DNA of 39,001 nt from an uncultured Collinsella sp. (GTDB taxonomy: Bacteria; Actinomycetota; Coriobacteriia; Coriobacteriales; Coriobacteriaceae), in NCBI GenBank assembly GCA_902493535.1, contig CABUQG010000016.1:1-39001 (forward strand), read 5' to 3'. How positions within the stretch are numbered: position 1 is the first letter of the stretch; every line of letters begins with the position of its first letter. Both the position numbers and the translations under genes were made by a program. Below the pieces are notes generated by a model, which made no database searches, was not told where the DNA came from, and saw only the letters and a list, made by a program, of their open reading frames with translations. Below are positions 16,501-27,721 of this stretch, piece after piece.

Positions 16501-17951
16501 GCCAGCACCCAGGGGTTGACGTTTAGGAAAAATGGCACCGGTCCTAGGGTAAACTGCTCGGTCCAATTGAGGTCGGTTCTTACCTGGAAGAGGGCCTTAA
16601 TATTGCCGTATGCGGGGTCGTTGTTGTTACCCCAGGTTTTGCCCACCCAATCGTAGGCGAGCGAGCCGTACAGCTGTGTGGCGATATCCATCGTGAACAG
16701 CGGCGTGCAATGGTGGCGAAGGAGCTTGGTGTTTCTTGGATCGGTGCCCGAACCGGCACTCATACTTTTGTACTGATTCCACTTCCCCTCCATCTCGTCG
16801 AGGTAGCGGTTTGCCTGCTTGGCGCCCGACTCGCGCGGCGATTTCTTCCAGTATTCCGGATCAGGGTTGCCCGAATCGTTCATATAGCTAGCTGGTTTGT
16901 ACCCTCCGCCAAACAGCACGTATCCAGCAAACGAGAAATCGAACAGAATGGGAAATGTGGGCATCCAGCACGTGAACTTATTGCCGCCGATACCGGGAAA
17001 CGCCGCGGGGAAATCAAACGGAGTGATCTCTTGGTCCATGGTGGTGGGAATGATGGTGGTCGAGCCCGATTCCGCCTTTGCGGCCGGCGCGGTGACAACG
17101 GCCATAGGGGATGAGAGCGTGTAGGTTTTGCCCTGGTAGTCGAGCATAAAGCGCAGCTTGCACCCTTCCTCCAGAAGGCCCGAAGCTGCATCGAGGAACG
17201 TGTCTTCAAGCGTGAACGTCGCCAGATTATCCGCGCCCGATGCGCTGGCCTTGATCTGGCCGATCTGCGTGACGGTTTCGGGTGAGCTGCCCGCAGCGGG
17301 CATCACTTTATTGATATGCAACGTTGCCTGCCCGCCCTGCGGCAGATGAGCCTGCACGGTAAAAGCGTGCGTGTCGGGCTGGTCGTTTGCTGCTTCGTCC
17401 GCTGGCATTGCCATAAACGTGGCGTCGGCGTACTGGATGTCCCATTCGTCGAACGTGAGCTGTCGAAAGTACGGCTCGCCATCGGAGAGCGGACGTGTGG
17501 GTGCGGTAATAGCGGTGCCGCCCTGGATACGCGCAAGGGGAATCTCGACATCGCGGTAGCCTGCCATGCTAATGGAGATGCCGCCGTTAAAGTCGTACGC
17601 GTCGAGAAGCGTTGCCTCGTCCACGTAGCCTTCTGAAAGAGGGGCGACCTCAAAGATGGCCGTGCCTTCGTCATCGGTCGTGGCGGTGAGCTGCTTGCCT
17701 GCGGCATAGCGCGATATGAGCGTGACCTGGGCACCCGTAATGGGCGTATTCTTGTTGGCGACGTCGACCACGACCACACCAAACATGGTGCGCGAGAGCA
17801 CCAAGACCTTGAAGGGATCATCTTCGTCGGCGTATGCCTCGGCGGGGGCGAACGGCAATATGAAGGCGTTTGCGCTTCCCGGCACGCGCGGCAACATAAT
17901 GCTCGCCAGCGAGGACGCTCCGGCAACAAGCAACGAACGGCGATCAAGCAT
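13584..17951 (-). CDS. Large Tat-exported, LAXTG-anchored surface protein
   Basis: 1455 residues from ATG 17951, chosen because GGGAG lies seven bases upstream; the open frame extends 44 codons further without a good Shine-Dalgarno. The N-terminus MLDRRSLLVAGASSLASIML has a twin-arginine signal with Ala-rich cleavage region. An early carboxypeptidase-regulatory/Ig-like segment (VVVDVANKNTPITGAQVTLI, then TTDDEGTAIFEV) is followed by about 1000 residues I cannot assign, rich in beta-structure. The end is a Gly/Ser-rich spacer, LAGTG (about 1407-1411), a hydrophobic helix and a basic tail: a sortase signal of the LAXTG kind recognised by class E sortases. Probably a cell-wall adhesin or scaffold. 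Confidence 0.8.
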   Translation of the reverse strand: MLDRRSLLVAGASSLASIMLPRVPGSANAFILPFAPAEAYADEDDPFKVLVLSRTMFGVVVVDVANKNTPITGAQVTLISRYAAGKQLTATTDDEGTAIFEVAPLSEGYVDEATLLDAYDFNGGISISMAGYRDVEIPLARIQGGTAITAPTRPLSDGEPYFRQLTFDEWDIQYADATFMAMPADEAANDQPDTHAFTVQAHLPQGGQATLHINKVMPAAGSSPETVTQIGQIKASASGADNLATFTLEDTFLDAASGLLEEGCKLRFMLDYQGKTYTLSSPMAVVTAPAAKAESGSTTIIPTTMDQEITPFDFPAAFPGIGGNKFTCWMPTFPILFDFSFAGYVLFGGGYKPASYMNDSGNPDPEYWKKSPRESGAKQANRYLDEMEGKWNQYKSMSAGSGTDPRNTKLLRHHCTPLFTMDIATQLYGSLAYDWVGKTWGNNNDPAYGNIKALFQVRTDLNWTEQFTLGPVPFFLNVNPWVLAKLALAVGAHTHGSGAAFFKNISLDYSNTSGSFTIQIGLAVTFGAGVAGVASSAVRGAASLTLFIGYEKANGHQLPRLRVGADVDVDVILQFVMFKWTTKAWSGSWPTLIDSWNMSVNNGDQYVLQRSELALDGDTPYTLDACFGSAGNAEAGGVPQFIASATIVTNAELLARAEVKATAVNAAPVVRDWDRAVTRIELEADAESDDTGQIEHFVHALIENDENAAPMYEYTYIGQATNTVADPNADSAGVSEDERGGIKPSSDNVLFAGVLSEAHMKLAMIAGVECLFRIASVRYGDNGRSRLVVHTKANGTWSAPTPVDFPLGFGEGDVERDSIYDYDFDVVEYTDGRGNQDAYVLLVSGERPAGDNTLFDTASTSGILSVVRLRISNDGVRVISHTSWRSISRGRLQEDGYHCLQCPRITVGKTLVDGRLSGAYLHRRGTTAEKALGSEAEVALECFTLWSDVSGDSLTFRQVLRFPQAPSSIELGAPEIINGKMVVPVAYETAGGCGCASYAVIGQSIAGWSVMSPDATVPHAVPWPQHTGFLATVNEQLQHITWTRGAPVFATQPVGAAGCGPASFSVSNNGRCVLYVENTDGKVGQTYDEEGNPVAVMGKHFRIFASTLAGDLFTEPFVMCELDHPVDQITTFLTSGSMLSALATHIVSAEKSEAELHGIEVPLVACATPTGAVATSGAVVPGAAGESFMVTVRNDGNTLLTAGTIDLYREGSSQPFSSASIGFGVNARMASIYDPELAEDASANDMTHVKYTLETLGAHFATHPLVADSGNAVLAPGCTAQFRMSFAIPESWSDEVGKRVTLYAKARNLVALDPVTLEEIRPGANSALGAVLHELHVPDAACERSEVQVGVCDNADTTELHDAPMTVDGDGGTSGGGTDKGGGSGGSSSSSGKDHGTNKRSGKAGALAGTGDVNVPLTAAAAALAAAGAGLVAYSARRTALENDTADEVNSDTPR

Positions 17952-18107
17952 CTTTGGCTCCCATCCCGCAGGTATCGGTGGAAATAATCCAATTTTGCGA
18001 GAAGGCATCCTGTCACGGTAGTGCCGTCCGAGGGCCAAAATGTCCAATTTGAGCGAGCGAAGCGCCGGGGCTCCGGGGCGCACGTGCCGCGCTAGGCAGT
18101 CTGGCCG

Positions 18108-19112
18108 CTAACGCAGCATATGCGCGACCAGTTCGGTGCGCGTGCCGATGCCAAGCTTTGCATACACGTTGGACAGTCGATTTTTAACGGTACCTGGCGA
18201 CACGCCCATGTGGCGTGCGATTTCGGCGTTGGTCCATCCGCGGCAGGCGAGCATGGCCATGGTGAACTCCGTGGTCGTTAAATCGTCGGCAACGTCCTCG
18301 CCCGAATCGGGGTTGTGGATGCGCCGCCAGCCGTAGCTGAATCGATACGTAATCTCGATGATACGTGCGAAATCGTCAGGGTATTGCGATTTTAGGCATG
18401 CCTCGATGAGCCCCTGCAAAAGGCCGTGGTGCTCGCCAATGAGCTCGATAAGGCCGTCGGGGCGCGCAATGTTCCAAGCGGCTCCGAAGTGCGTTTTTGC
18501 GGCGTCGACGTCTTTGAGACTCATGCATGCCATGGAAGCTGCCAGGTGCAGGAACAGTTCCGAGATCGGATAGCTCCCCTGTTTCATGATCAGGGCGTTT
18601 TCCGCCATGCCCAGACTGCGGCCATATTCGCCGCGCAGGTACAGGGCATGCGCCATCACGTAGCTGGCGAACAGGCGCAGGCCTTCGGGCAGATGCGCCG
18701 CAAGCGGATAAAACTCTTCGGCAGAATACGGGGAAGACAAGTGCAGCAGGACGCTCGCGGCCGAGGCGAACAGGATATGCGTGGCGTGGACGGCGGGTGA
18801 TTCCTCGTCAGTTGGCGTATCGAGGATGCCCGCAAGACAACGGCGGGCGTCGGCGATACGGTTGAGCGACAGGCTGGCGTATCCGCAGATAAAGCATGCG
18901 GAATAGCGCAGTGCGGAATCGGTGGCGTCAAGATAGGGGCGCGCCGTCTTGGCAGCGAGGGCGGCCTGTCCGCGAAAGTACAGCGCTTCTGCCGTGGCGA
19001 TGGTGCGTGAATCGGGGCCGGAAATGCCTGCAACCGCAGCGTCAATCTGCCCCGGCACAAAGGCAGTGCACATCAACGGCATGGGAACGCATGGGTAGCC
19101 ATCGCAGTCCAT
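18108..19112 (-). CDS. LuxR-type transcriptional regulator with TPR-like N-terminal domain
   Basis: 334 residues from ATG 19112, which has GGGAG at the right distance; longer versions lack one. The C-terminal GerE/LuxR HTH reads TEFTMAMLACRGWTNAEIAR, then HMGVSPGTVKNRLSNVYAKL. The N-terminal 240 residues are helical repeats (AEALYFRGQAALAAKTA ... ALYLRGEYGRSLGMAENALI) like the TPR-type domains of MalT-related regulators, without the ATPase. It is 156 bases upstream of the surface-protein gene on the same strand, so it is the obvious candidate to control that gene. It begins 68 bases after the histidine kinase gene, with no clear terminator between. Confidence 0.85.
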   Translation of the reverse strand: MDCDGYPCVPMPLMCTAFVPGQIDAAVAGISGPDSRTIATAEALYFRGQAALAAKTARPYLDATDSALRYSACFICGYASLSLNRIADARRCLAGILDTPTDEESPAVHATHILFASAASVLLHLSSPYSAEEFYPLAAHLPEGLRLFASYVMAHALYLRGEYGRSLGMAENALIMKQGSYPISELFLHLAASMACMSLKDVDAAKTHFGAAWNIARPDGLIELIGEHHGLLQGLIEACLKSQYPDDFARIIEITYRFSYGWRRIHNPDSGEDVADDLTTTEFTMAMLACRGWTNAEIARHMGVSPGTVKNRLSNVYAKLGIGTRTELVAHMLR

Positions 19113-19180
19113 CTTCCATCTCCCAACAGCTGGCAACAATAGCAGCAATTGTACTCCTGTTGCTCGGGACCCCTTTCGTT

Positions 19181-20332
19181 TTACTGCTCGGTTGACGCTG
19201 CGGATCGTTTTGGAAGGCTTACGAGCATGGTGGTCCCGTTCTCGGAATTTGCTTCGACCTCTACCGTGCCACCGTGAAGCGCTGCAATCTCCCAAACGAG
19301 CGCTAGTCCGAGTCCTGCGCCGCCATATGCCCTGCTGCGGGATTTATCCAGGCGAAAGAACGGTTGGAAGATGCTCTCACGGTACTGCTTGGGTATTCCC
19401 GGGCCCTGGTCTTCGACTCGCAGGAACACGTGGCTGTCGTTGTCGCAGATGGAGACGTTGACTGTCGAGCTGGGGTGGCTGTAACGGATGGCATTTTCGA
19501 CCAGGTTAAACACCAGCCGATAGAGGAGCGTGTCGCTCCCGATTACTAAAGCGTCTCCAGCACAATTGAGGGCTATGCCCTTATTTTCGGCAAGTGGCGC
19601 AAGATCGGTGAGGACCTCTTCGGACAGGGGGCCGAGTTCAACAGCGTCCCCGCAAGGGACACTGCGGAGCTCACTCATCTCGAGCAATACCTTGGTCATT
19701 CGAGACATGCGCTCAGTTTGTTCTTGTAGCAGGCCGAGCAGCTCGGCTGTTTCGGGTTGCAAACCGGAGTGCTCGGAGATGAATAGTTCAATCTGTGCTT
19801 GCATAAGGGCGAGCGGGGTGCGCAGCTCGTGTGCGGCGTTGCCGGTAAACTGACGCTGTGCAGAGAACCCTTCGCCAAGACGGGAGATCATGTCGTTGAA
19901 AGAGGCGCTGCATCGTTGTAGCTCGGTGGGCACATCTTCACTGAGTCTGATTTCGCTTAGGTTGTCAGGCTGCACACGCTCAACCTGGGCTGCAAAAGCC
20001 CGTAGCGGTTTGAGCGCACGACCGCTCACAAAGTATGCCAGCGCGCCGCCAAGGAGTGTGACTCCAGCCGTGATGTACCAGGCTGTCGTGCCAAAAGACT
20101 CCTGTGCGTCGTTTACGACGATTGTGACCTTGTCATCGAGGGCCGTTTTCGTTGGGTCGAACACCTGGGGCGAATCCGCGCCGGCAGCGTTAAATGCCGA
20201 GATGTCACTGCCGATGGCATCCATATAGCGCATGCCCGTATAGCCGACCAGGCAGTTCGTCAGCACGCACGCCGCACACGTCAGCAGCGCCGTCATGATC
20301 GTTATGCGCCATTGCAGCGAAAGCCTTTTCAT
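19181..20332 (-). CDS. Sensor histidine kinase (OmpR-partner type)
   Basis: 383 residues. TM1 (about 10-30), a short extracytoplasmic loop (about 35-80), TM2 (about 84-104), HAMP, dimerisation/phosphoacceptor region FTGNAAHELRTPLALMQAQI with His168, and the ATPase domain with N-box LVFNLVENAIRYS, G1 VEDQGPGIP, F-box PFFRLDKSRSR, G2 GGAGLGLAL. The ATG overlaps the response regulator's TGA (ATGA), so the two are translationally coupled. The sensing loop of about 45 residues is small. The pair diverges from a 4Fe-4S/TlpA redox operon, which suggests it senses a redox or envelope signal and controls that operon. Confidence 0.93.
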   Translation of the reverse strand: MKRLSLQWRITIMTALLTCAACVLTNCLVGYTGMRYMDAIGSDISAFNAAGADSPQVFDPTKTALDDKVTIVVNDAQESFGTTAWYITAGVTLLGGALAYFVSGRALKPLRAFAAQVERVQPDNLSEIRLSEDVPTELQRCSASFNDMISRLGEGFSAQRQFTGNAAHELRTPLALMQAQIELFISEHSGLQPETAELLGLLQEQTERMSRMTKVLLEMSELRSVPCGDAVELGPLSEEVLTDLAPLAENKGIALNCAGDALVIGSDTLLYRLVFNLVENAIRYSHPSSTVNVSICDNDSHVFLRVEDQGPGIPKQYRESIFQPFFRLDKSRSRAYGGAGLGLALVWEIAALHGGTVEVEANSENGTTMLVSLPKRSAASTEQ

Positions 20333-21003
20333 TCGCTATCCTCCATAACGTAGCCCTCTCCAATCCGATTGCGAATCGGGTCGTATCCCAAAGCGCTGCG
20401 CAACTTTTTTCGGAGCGACGAGATGTGAACGCGGGTTGCGTTGCTAAAGCTGTTTACGCTGCTATCCCAAACGTGCTCGATAAGCTCCTCTTGGCTTACC
20501 GGTCGCCCCTGATTAAGCATCAGGTATTCCAAGATTCCCGTTTCCTTGCGTGTAAGAGATAAGGCCTCGCTGCCCACGGAAGCGATGCGCGCCTTGGTGT
20601 CAAAGCTGAGTTTTCCGCAGGTTAATACTATGTCGCTTTGTGCGAAGCGCCTGAGGGTAAGGCTGCGGATCCTTGCCGCAAGTTCGTCCAGATGAAACGG
20701 CTTGGTGAGGTAATCGTTGGCGCCGGCATCGAGTCCGTCGACCTTATCGGATACTTCGCCACGCGCGGACAGAATCAGCACCTTGGTCTCGCAGTCGGTT
20801 TTCCTAAGTTCCCTGAGTACGGTCATGCCGTCGATACGGGGAAGGTTGAGGTCGAGTACCACGAGGTCAAAGACTTCGACGCCCAGCAGGTCGAGCGCCT
20901 CCCGTCCGTCGTGACAGCAGTCGACGCTGTATGCCAGGTTTCGCAAGCTGCGCGCGATTGCGTCACACAGCGCCCGCTCGTCCTCGACGATCAAAATACG
21001 CAT
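20329..21003 (-). CDS. OmpR/PhoB-family response regulator
   Basis: 224 residues from ATG 21003 (AAGGAG six bases upstream; a start six codons earlier lacks one). Receiver: acidic pair in ILIVEDER, phosphorylated Asp51 in VVLDLNLPRIDG, Lys in DYLTKPFHLDEL. C-terminal winged helix: ALSLTRKETGILEYLMLNQG, then VSQEELIEHVWDSSVNSFSN and VHISSLRKKLR. It is transcribed with the histidine kinase; the 90-base gap to the rightward redox operon holds the divergent promoters (candidate + strand TTAACA-16-TATGGT near 21034), where it most likely binds. Confidence 0.93.
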   Translation of the reverse strand: MRILIVEDERALCDAIARSLRNLAYSVDCCHDGREALDLLGVEVFDLVVLDLNLPRIDGMTVLRELRKTDCETKVLILSARGEVSDKVDGLDAGANDYLTKPFHLDELAARIRSLTLRRFAQSDIVLTCGKLSFDTKARIASVGSEALSLTRKETGILEYLMLNQGRPVSQEELIEHVWDSSVNSFSNATRVHISSLRKKLRSALGYDPIRNRIGEGYVMEDSE

Positions 21004-21093
21004 AACAGTCTCCTTGCACATTTCAAATCGCGCTTAACACGGATTTTATAGTCGATATGGTCCAATGGTCGCGTAACGAAAGGAGTGGTCGAG

Positions 21094-21240
21094 TTGTTCA
21101 AAGCGGTAAAACCCATGGTACAGGTCGCTTTGTTGATCGTCGGAATTGCCATGGTGTGCTTTGGTGTTATGCGTGGCGAGGCGGATGCCGTGCTGGCCAA
21201 AGCGATTAGGCTGTGCTTGGAGTGTATCGGAATTGGATAA
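21094..21240 (+). CDS. CD1871A-family CXXC-motif membrane peptide (48 aa)
   Basis: Short gene starting at TTG 21094 with AAGGAG eight bases upstream. It encodes one transmembrane helix (MVQVALLIVGIAMVCFGVM), then RGEADAVLAKAIRLCLECIG-IG. The 'RGE...VLxKAxxICLECIGIG' ending matches the small CD1871A-like CXXC proteins that are regularly found beside 4Fe-4S membrane proteins in Clostridia and Coriobacteria. It overlaps the start of the next gene by eight bases. The two cysteines at the membrane face could relay electrons or bind a cluster or metal; function is not established. Confidence 0.75.
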   Translation: MFKAVKPMVQVALLIVGIAMVCFGVMRGEADAVLAKAIRLCLECIGIG

Positions 21241-22135
21241 AAGAGAAAACACTGCGTCGCATGTTTTGGCCCGATTTCGCGGATTCATTCAGGCGGCGGC
21301 GACGCTGGTCACCAATATTCACCTGCCAAACTTTGCCAAAGGCGGCATCTATCAGGGCGCGGGGAAAACAGTCTGCGTACCTGGACTTAATTGCTATTCG
21401 TGCCCCGCGGCATCGGGTGCGTGCCCCATCGGGTCGTTCCAGTCGGTGGTAGGTTCATCCAAGTTCAACTTTTCTTACTATGTCACCGGTACGCTCATTT
21501 TGCTCGGCGTGCTGCTGGGACGCTTTGTATGCGGCTTTCTGTGCCCGTTTGGCTGGCTGCAGGAGCTGCTTCATAAGATTCCCGGCAAAAAGCTTTCCAC
21601 GAAAAAGCTTAAGCCGCTCACGTACATCAAGTACGTCGTGCTGCTGTTTGCCGTGGTGCTGCTGCCCGTCTTGGTGGTTAACGACGTGGGCATGGGCGAC
21701 CCGTTCTTTTGTAAGTACATCTGTCCGCAGGGCGTGCTCGAGGGTGCCATTCCGCTGGCCATTGCCAATGCCGGCATTCGATCTGCGTTGGGACATCTCT
21801 TTACTTGGAAACTTGCAGTTCTCATTGCCGTGGTAGTGCTGAGCGTTTTGTTCTACCGCCCCTTCTGCAAATGGATTTGTCCACTCGGCGCATTCTATGC
21901 GCTCATGAATAGGGTGTCCCTACTGGGGATTCGGGTTGACGCATGCAAATGTGTCTCGTGCGGCAAGTGCTCAAAGGTTTGTCAGATGGACGTTGATGTG
22001 GTCCGCGCGCCCAATCATGCCGAATGTATCCGGTGCGGAAAGTGCATCGGGGCCTGTCCTGTCGATGCCATCAGCTATCGCTATGGCCTGGATGTGTCGG
22101 CGGAAAAGCTTCCCTTGACCGCCGATAAAAAGTAA
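21233..22135 (+). CDS. 4Fe-4S binding membrane protein (NapH/polyferredoxin-like)
   Basis: About 300 residues from TTG 21233 (overlapping the previous stop; weak GGAG upstream, so the start is less certain than the body). Motifs in order: NCYSCPAASGACPIG; CGFLCPFGWLQELL; CKYICPQGVLEGAIP; CKWICPLGAFYALMN; then two ferredoxin sites, CKCVSCGKCSKVC and CIRCGKCIGACPVDA. Three or four transmembrane helices separate the conserved Cys-Pro sites. This is the NapH/NosR/CcoG-like layout that carries electrons through the membrane between quinol or cytoplasmic donors and external acceptors. With the downstream thioredoxin lipoprotein, it likely sends reducing power to the cell surface. Confidence 0.88.
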   Translation: MDKRENTASHVLARFRGFIQAAATLVTNIHLPNFAKGGIYQGAGKTVCVPGLNCYSCPAASGACPIGSFQSVVGSSKFNFSYYVTGTLILLGVLLGRFVCGFLCPFGWLQELLHKIPGKKLSTKKLKPLTYIKYVVLLFAVVLLPVLVVNDVGMGDPFFCKYICPQGVLEGAIPLAIANAGIRSALGHLFTWKLAVLIAVVVLSVLFYRPFCKWICPLGAFYALMNRVSLLGIRVDACKCVSCGKCSKVCQMDVDVVRAPNHAECIRCGKCIGACPVDAISYRYGLDVSAEKLPLTADKK

Positions 22136-22164
22136 ACAAGCTTCGACAAAACGGAGGAATGACT

Positions 22165-23136
22165 ATGAAGCTTTCTAAGATTGCGGCCCTGTTTATGGTG
22201 CCGGTATTGGCCTTGTGCCTTGTGGCATGTTCGGCGCCCGGTGGCAATGCGAGCGAATCTGCGAGCTCCGATCCTAAGATCGCAGAACTCACTGCGCAGA
22301 AGCCGGCCAATGCCGACGAGGCCGCCGAGTTGTATGCAAAACTCATGCAGAAGGAGAACGAGATCTTTTCGAGTGATAACGCGCTGTGGGAAAAGGTATT
22401 CAATGCGGCAAATAAAGACTCGACAATGATTGAGGACGGCAGCAATTACGGCGATTTCTTGCTCAAGACCATCGACGGCGCCAAGGATGAGTTTACGGCG
22501 GATGAGCTTAAGACGCTCAAAGCTGGTGCGCAGCAGATCAAGGAGATCGAGGACAAGCTCGAGAGCTTGGAGAAGGAGTTCCCCGGCTGTGGAAGCACGC
22601 CGAGCGCAGGCGAGAGCGTCGACGCTTCGGCCGCTGGCATGACGGCTGGTGCCAATGCTTCGAGCGAGGCGACGAAGTTCCCCAGCTTTACGGGCAAGGA
22701 CCTGGATGGCAACGACGTGAACAGCGACGAGCTGTTCTCTAAGAACAAGGTCACCGTCATGAACTTTTGGTTCACCACTTGCAAGCCGTGCGTGGGTGAG
22801 TTGGGCGACCTTGAGGACCTGAATAAGGAGCTTGCCAAGAAGGGCGGCCAGGTCGTGGGCGTCAATTCCTTTACGCTCGATGGCAACAAGGGCGAGATTG
22901 CAGATGCCAAGGACGTGCTGAGCAAGAAGGGCGTGACATATAAGAACATCTGGTTCAAGTCGGATAGCGATGCCGGTAAGTTTACGTCAAATTTGTTCTC
23001 GTTCCCGACGACGTATGTCATCGATCAGAATGGCAACATCGTAGGGGATCCAATCGTGGGAGCCATCAGCTCCGCCGAGCAGCGCGCAGCACTCGACAAG
23101 CTTATCGACCAGGCGATTGCGAATAGCGAGCAGTAG
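22165..23136 (+). CDS. TlpA-like thioredoxin-fold lipoprotein
   Basis: 323 residues from ATG 22165 (GGAGG seven bases upstream; ATG 22159 is too close). The lipobox LCLVAC puts the lipidated cysteine at residue 22, so the protein sits on the outer face of the membrane. A helical region (KIAELTAQKPANADEAAELY ... KEIEDKLESLEKEFPGC) precedes a redoxin domain (FPSFTGKDLDGNDVNSDELF, then VTVMNFWFTTCKPCVGELG with CXXC, and the cis-Pro loop FSFPTTYVIDQNG). The extra helical domain of about 150 residues is unusual for TlpA and may be the substrate-binding part. Third gene of the redox operon; likely reduced via the 4Fe-4S protein. Confidence 0.9.
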   Translation: MKLSKIAALFMVPVLALCLVACSAPGGNASESASSDPKIAELTAQKPANADEAAELYAKLMQKENEIFSSDNALWEKVFNAANKDSTMIEDGSNYGDFLLKTIDGAKDEFTADELKTLKAGAQQIKEIEDKLESLEKEFPGCGSTPSAGESVDASAAGMTAGANASSEATKFPSFTGKDLDGNDVNSDELFSKNKVTVMNFWFTTCKPCVGELGDLEDLNKELAKKGGQVVGVNSFTLDGNKGEIADAKDVLSKKGVTYKNIWFKSDSDAGKFTSNLFSFPTTYVIDQNGNIVGDPIVGAISSAEQRAALDKLIDQAIANSEQ

Positions 23137-23216
23137 AAAACGCGTAAAGCATAGCGAGGATCGTGTGTCGCTGTGCGAAGTAGTTCGCTCCCTTTCAAGA
23201 TAAACTCCACCATATA

Positions 23217-23243
23217 GAGGTCCCGCTCGGGACCTCTTCTTTT
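23217..23243 (+). terminator. Rho-independent terminator of the redox operon
   Basis: GAGGTCCCG/CGGGACCTC stem with a two-base gap, followed by TTCTTTT. It separates the redox operon from the ABC transporter gene; 23244-23390 holds no other gene that I can see. Confidence 0.85.
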
Positions 23244-23390
23244 AGGCACCGTCCCGTTCGTTTTTTGGCGCGGTTCGTTACATTCCTCACTGGCGCCGGC
23301 AAAAAATGGGGATAGAGTAGGACAAACGCGTCGAATACGAACGGCGGGGGAGAGCGGGCGAATGTGCCTGCGCAGGAGAGGTTGCCGTCC

Positions 23391-26645
<3,255 letters not shown>

Positions 26646-26648
26646 TGC

Positions 26649-26671
26649 GACAAAGGGACAGTTCCTTTGTC
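26649..26671. repeat. Short hairpin GACAAAGG/CCTTTGTC with GACAGTT loop
   Basis: Lies between the ABC transporter stop and the dus gene, with no T-run. The core GGGACAGTTCC resembles GGGGACAGTCCC near 38921, suggesting a small dispersed palindrome family. It may act as a weak terminator. Confidence 0.55.
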
Positions 26672-26698
26672 ACGTCCGTTGATATGAGAGAAGAGTAG

Positions 26699-27652
26699 AT
26701 GATCCTTTCGTTGGCCCCTATGGAGGGGATTACCGGGCATGTGTTCCGCCGCGTGCATGCGGAGTGCTTCGGTGCGCTCGATTGCTATTACACGCCGTTT
26801 TTGCCGCCGCCGCGGGTGGGAAACCGCTTTGGCGGCAAGGCGTTTAAAGAGGTCGACCCTGTCAATAACCAGGGGCTCAACGTAGTGCCTCAGCTGATGT
26901 CCAAGAACGCGGACGAGTTTGTGTGGGCGGCGCAAGTGCTCGCCGACATGGGCTACCGCGAAGTCAATCTCAACCTGGGCTGCCCCTCGGGGACGGTTGT
27001 CGCCAAGGGCAAGGGCTCGGGTTTTCTGCGCAAACTCGATGAGCTCGAGGTGTTCTTGAGTGACGTGTGCGAGCGGTCACCGTTGCCGGTATCGGTCAAG
27101 ACCAGGCTGGGGCTGGAGAGCGACGACGAATACGAGCGCGTGCTCGATCTGTATTGCCGCATGCCGCTGGCAGAGCTGATTGTGCACCCGCGCGTGCAAA
27201 AGGACCGCTATACGGGCTCGCCGCGCAAGGAGTTCTATGGCGAAACGCTGGAGCGTGCGCCGTTTCCGGTCGCCTATAACGGTGACATTTTTGATCTTGA
27301 GGATATGGATGCGCTGGTGGAGGCCTATCCCGGCACGCGCCATGTAATGCTGGGGCGCGGCCTCCTCGCGAACCCCGCGCTGGCTCGCATGGTCAAGGGC
27401 GGCCCTGCTGCCACGGCTGCTGAGCTGCAGCGCTTCCACGACACGCTGTTTGCGGCCTATGCAGAAGAGATTGGCGGTAACGCGGTCTTTCGTATGAAGG
27501 AGTGGTGGTTCTACGCCAAGTGCGCTTTCGCCGACCCCGCTACTGTTCACAAGCTCGTACGCAAGACTAAAAAGGTCGACGAATATCGCGCCGCCGTCGA
27601 GCGCGTCTTTCGCGAGCAGCCACTCGCACCCATAGCTCGCTTCCGCGGCTAG
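26699..27652 (+). CDS. dus: tRNA-dihydrouridine synthase
   Basis: 317 residues of the Dus TIM-barrel flavoenzyme family, which reduces specific uridines in tRNA with NADPH and FMN. Seen: N-terminal LAPMEGITGHVFRRV, VPQLMSKNADEF, and the catalytic region NLNLGCPSGTVVAKGKGSGF with Cys95. Also VSVKTRLGLESDDEYE, LIVHPRVQKDRYTG with the active-site HxR, YNGDIF, and MLGRGLLANPALA at the phosphate-binding site. The Shine-Dalgarno (GAGAGAAGAG) is close to ATG 26699. I cannot tell which uridine it modifies. Confidence 0.9.
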   Translation: MILSLAPMEGITGHVFRRVHAECFGALDCYYTPFLPPPRVGNRFGGKAFKEVDPVNNQGLNVVPQLMSKNADEFVWAAQVLADMGYREVNLNLGCPSGTVVAKGKGSGFLRKLDELEVFLSDVCERSPLPVSVKTRLGLESDDEYERVLDLYCRMPLAELIVHPRVQKDRYTGSPRKEFYGETLERAPFPVAYNGDIFDLEDMDALVEAYPGTRHVMLGRGLLANPALARMVKGGPAATAAELQRFHDTLFAAYAEEIGGNAVFRMKEWWFYAKCAFADPATVHKLVRKTKKVDEYRAAVERVFREQPLAPIARFRG

Positions 27653-27655
27653 TTA

Positions 27656-27707
27656 GTCACCGGGGACGTTCTTTAGCGACTAGTCATTTAAGAACGTCCC
27701 CGATGAC
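27656..27707. repeat. 52-bp imperfect palindrome (GGGGACGTTCTT/AAGAACGTCCCC)
   Basis: GTCACCGGGGACGTTCTT (27656-27673) pairs with its inverse at 27690-27707, with one mismatch. It begins four bases after the dus stop and may double as terminator. Partial copies of the AAGAACGTCC arm recur at about 28400-28412 and 28772-28780, marking a repeat family. Confidence 0.75.
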
Positions 27708-27721
27708 TACCCGCAAAAACT

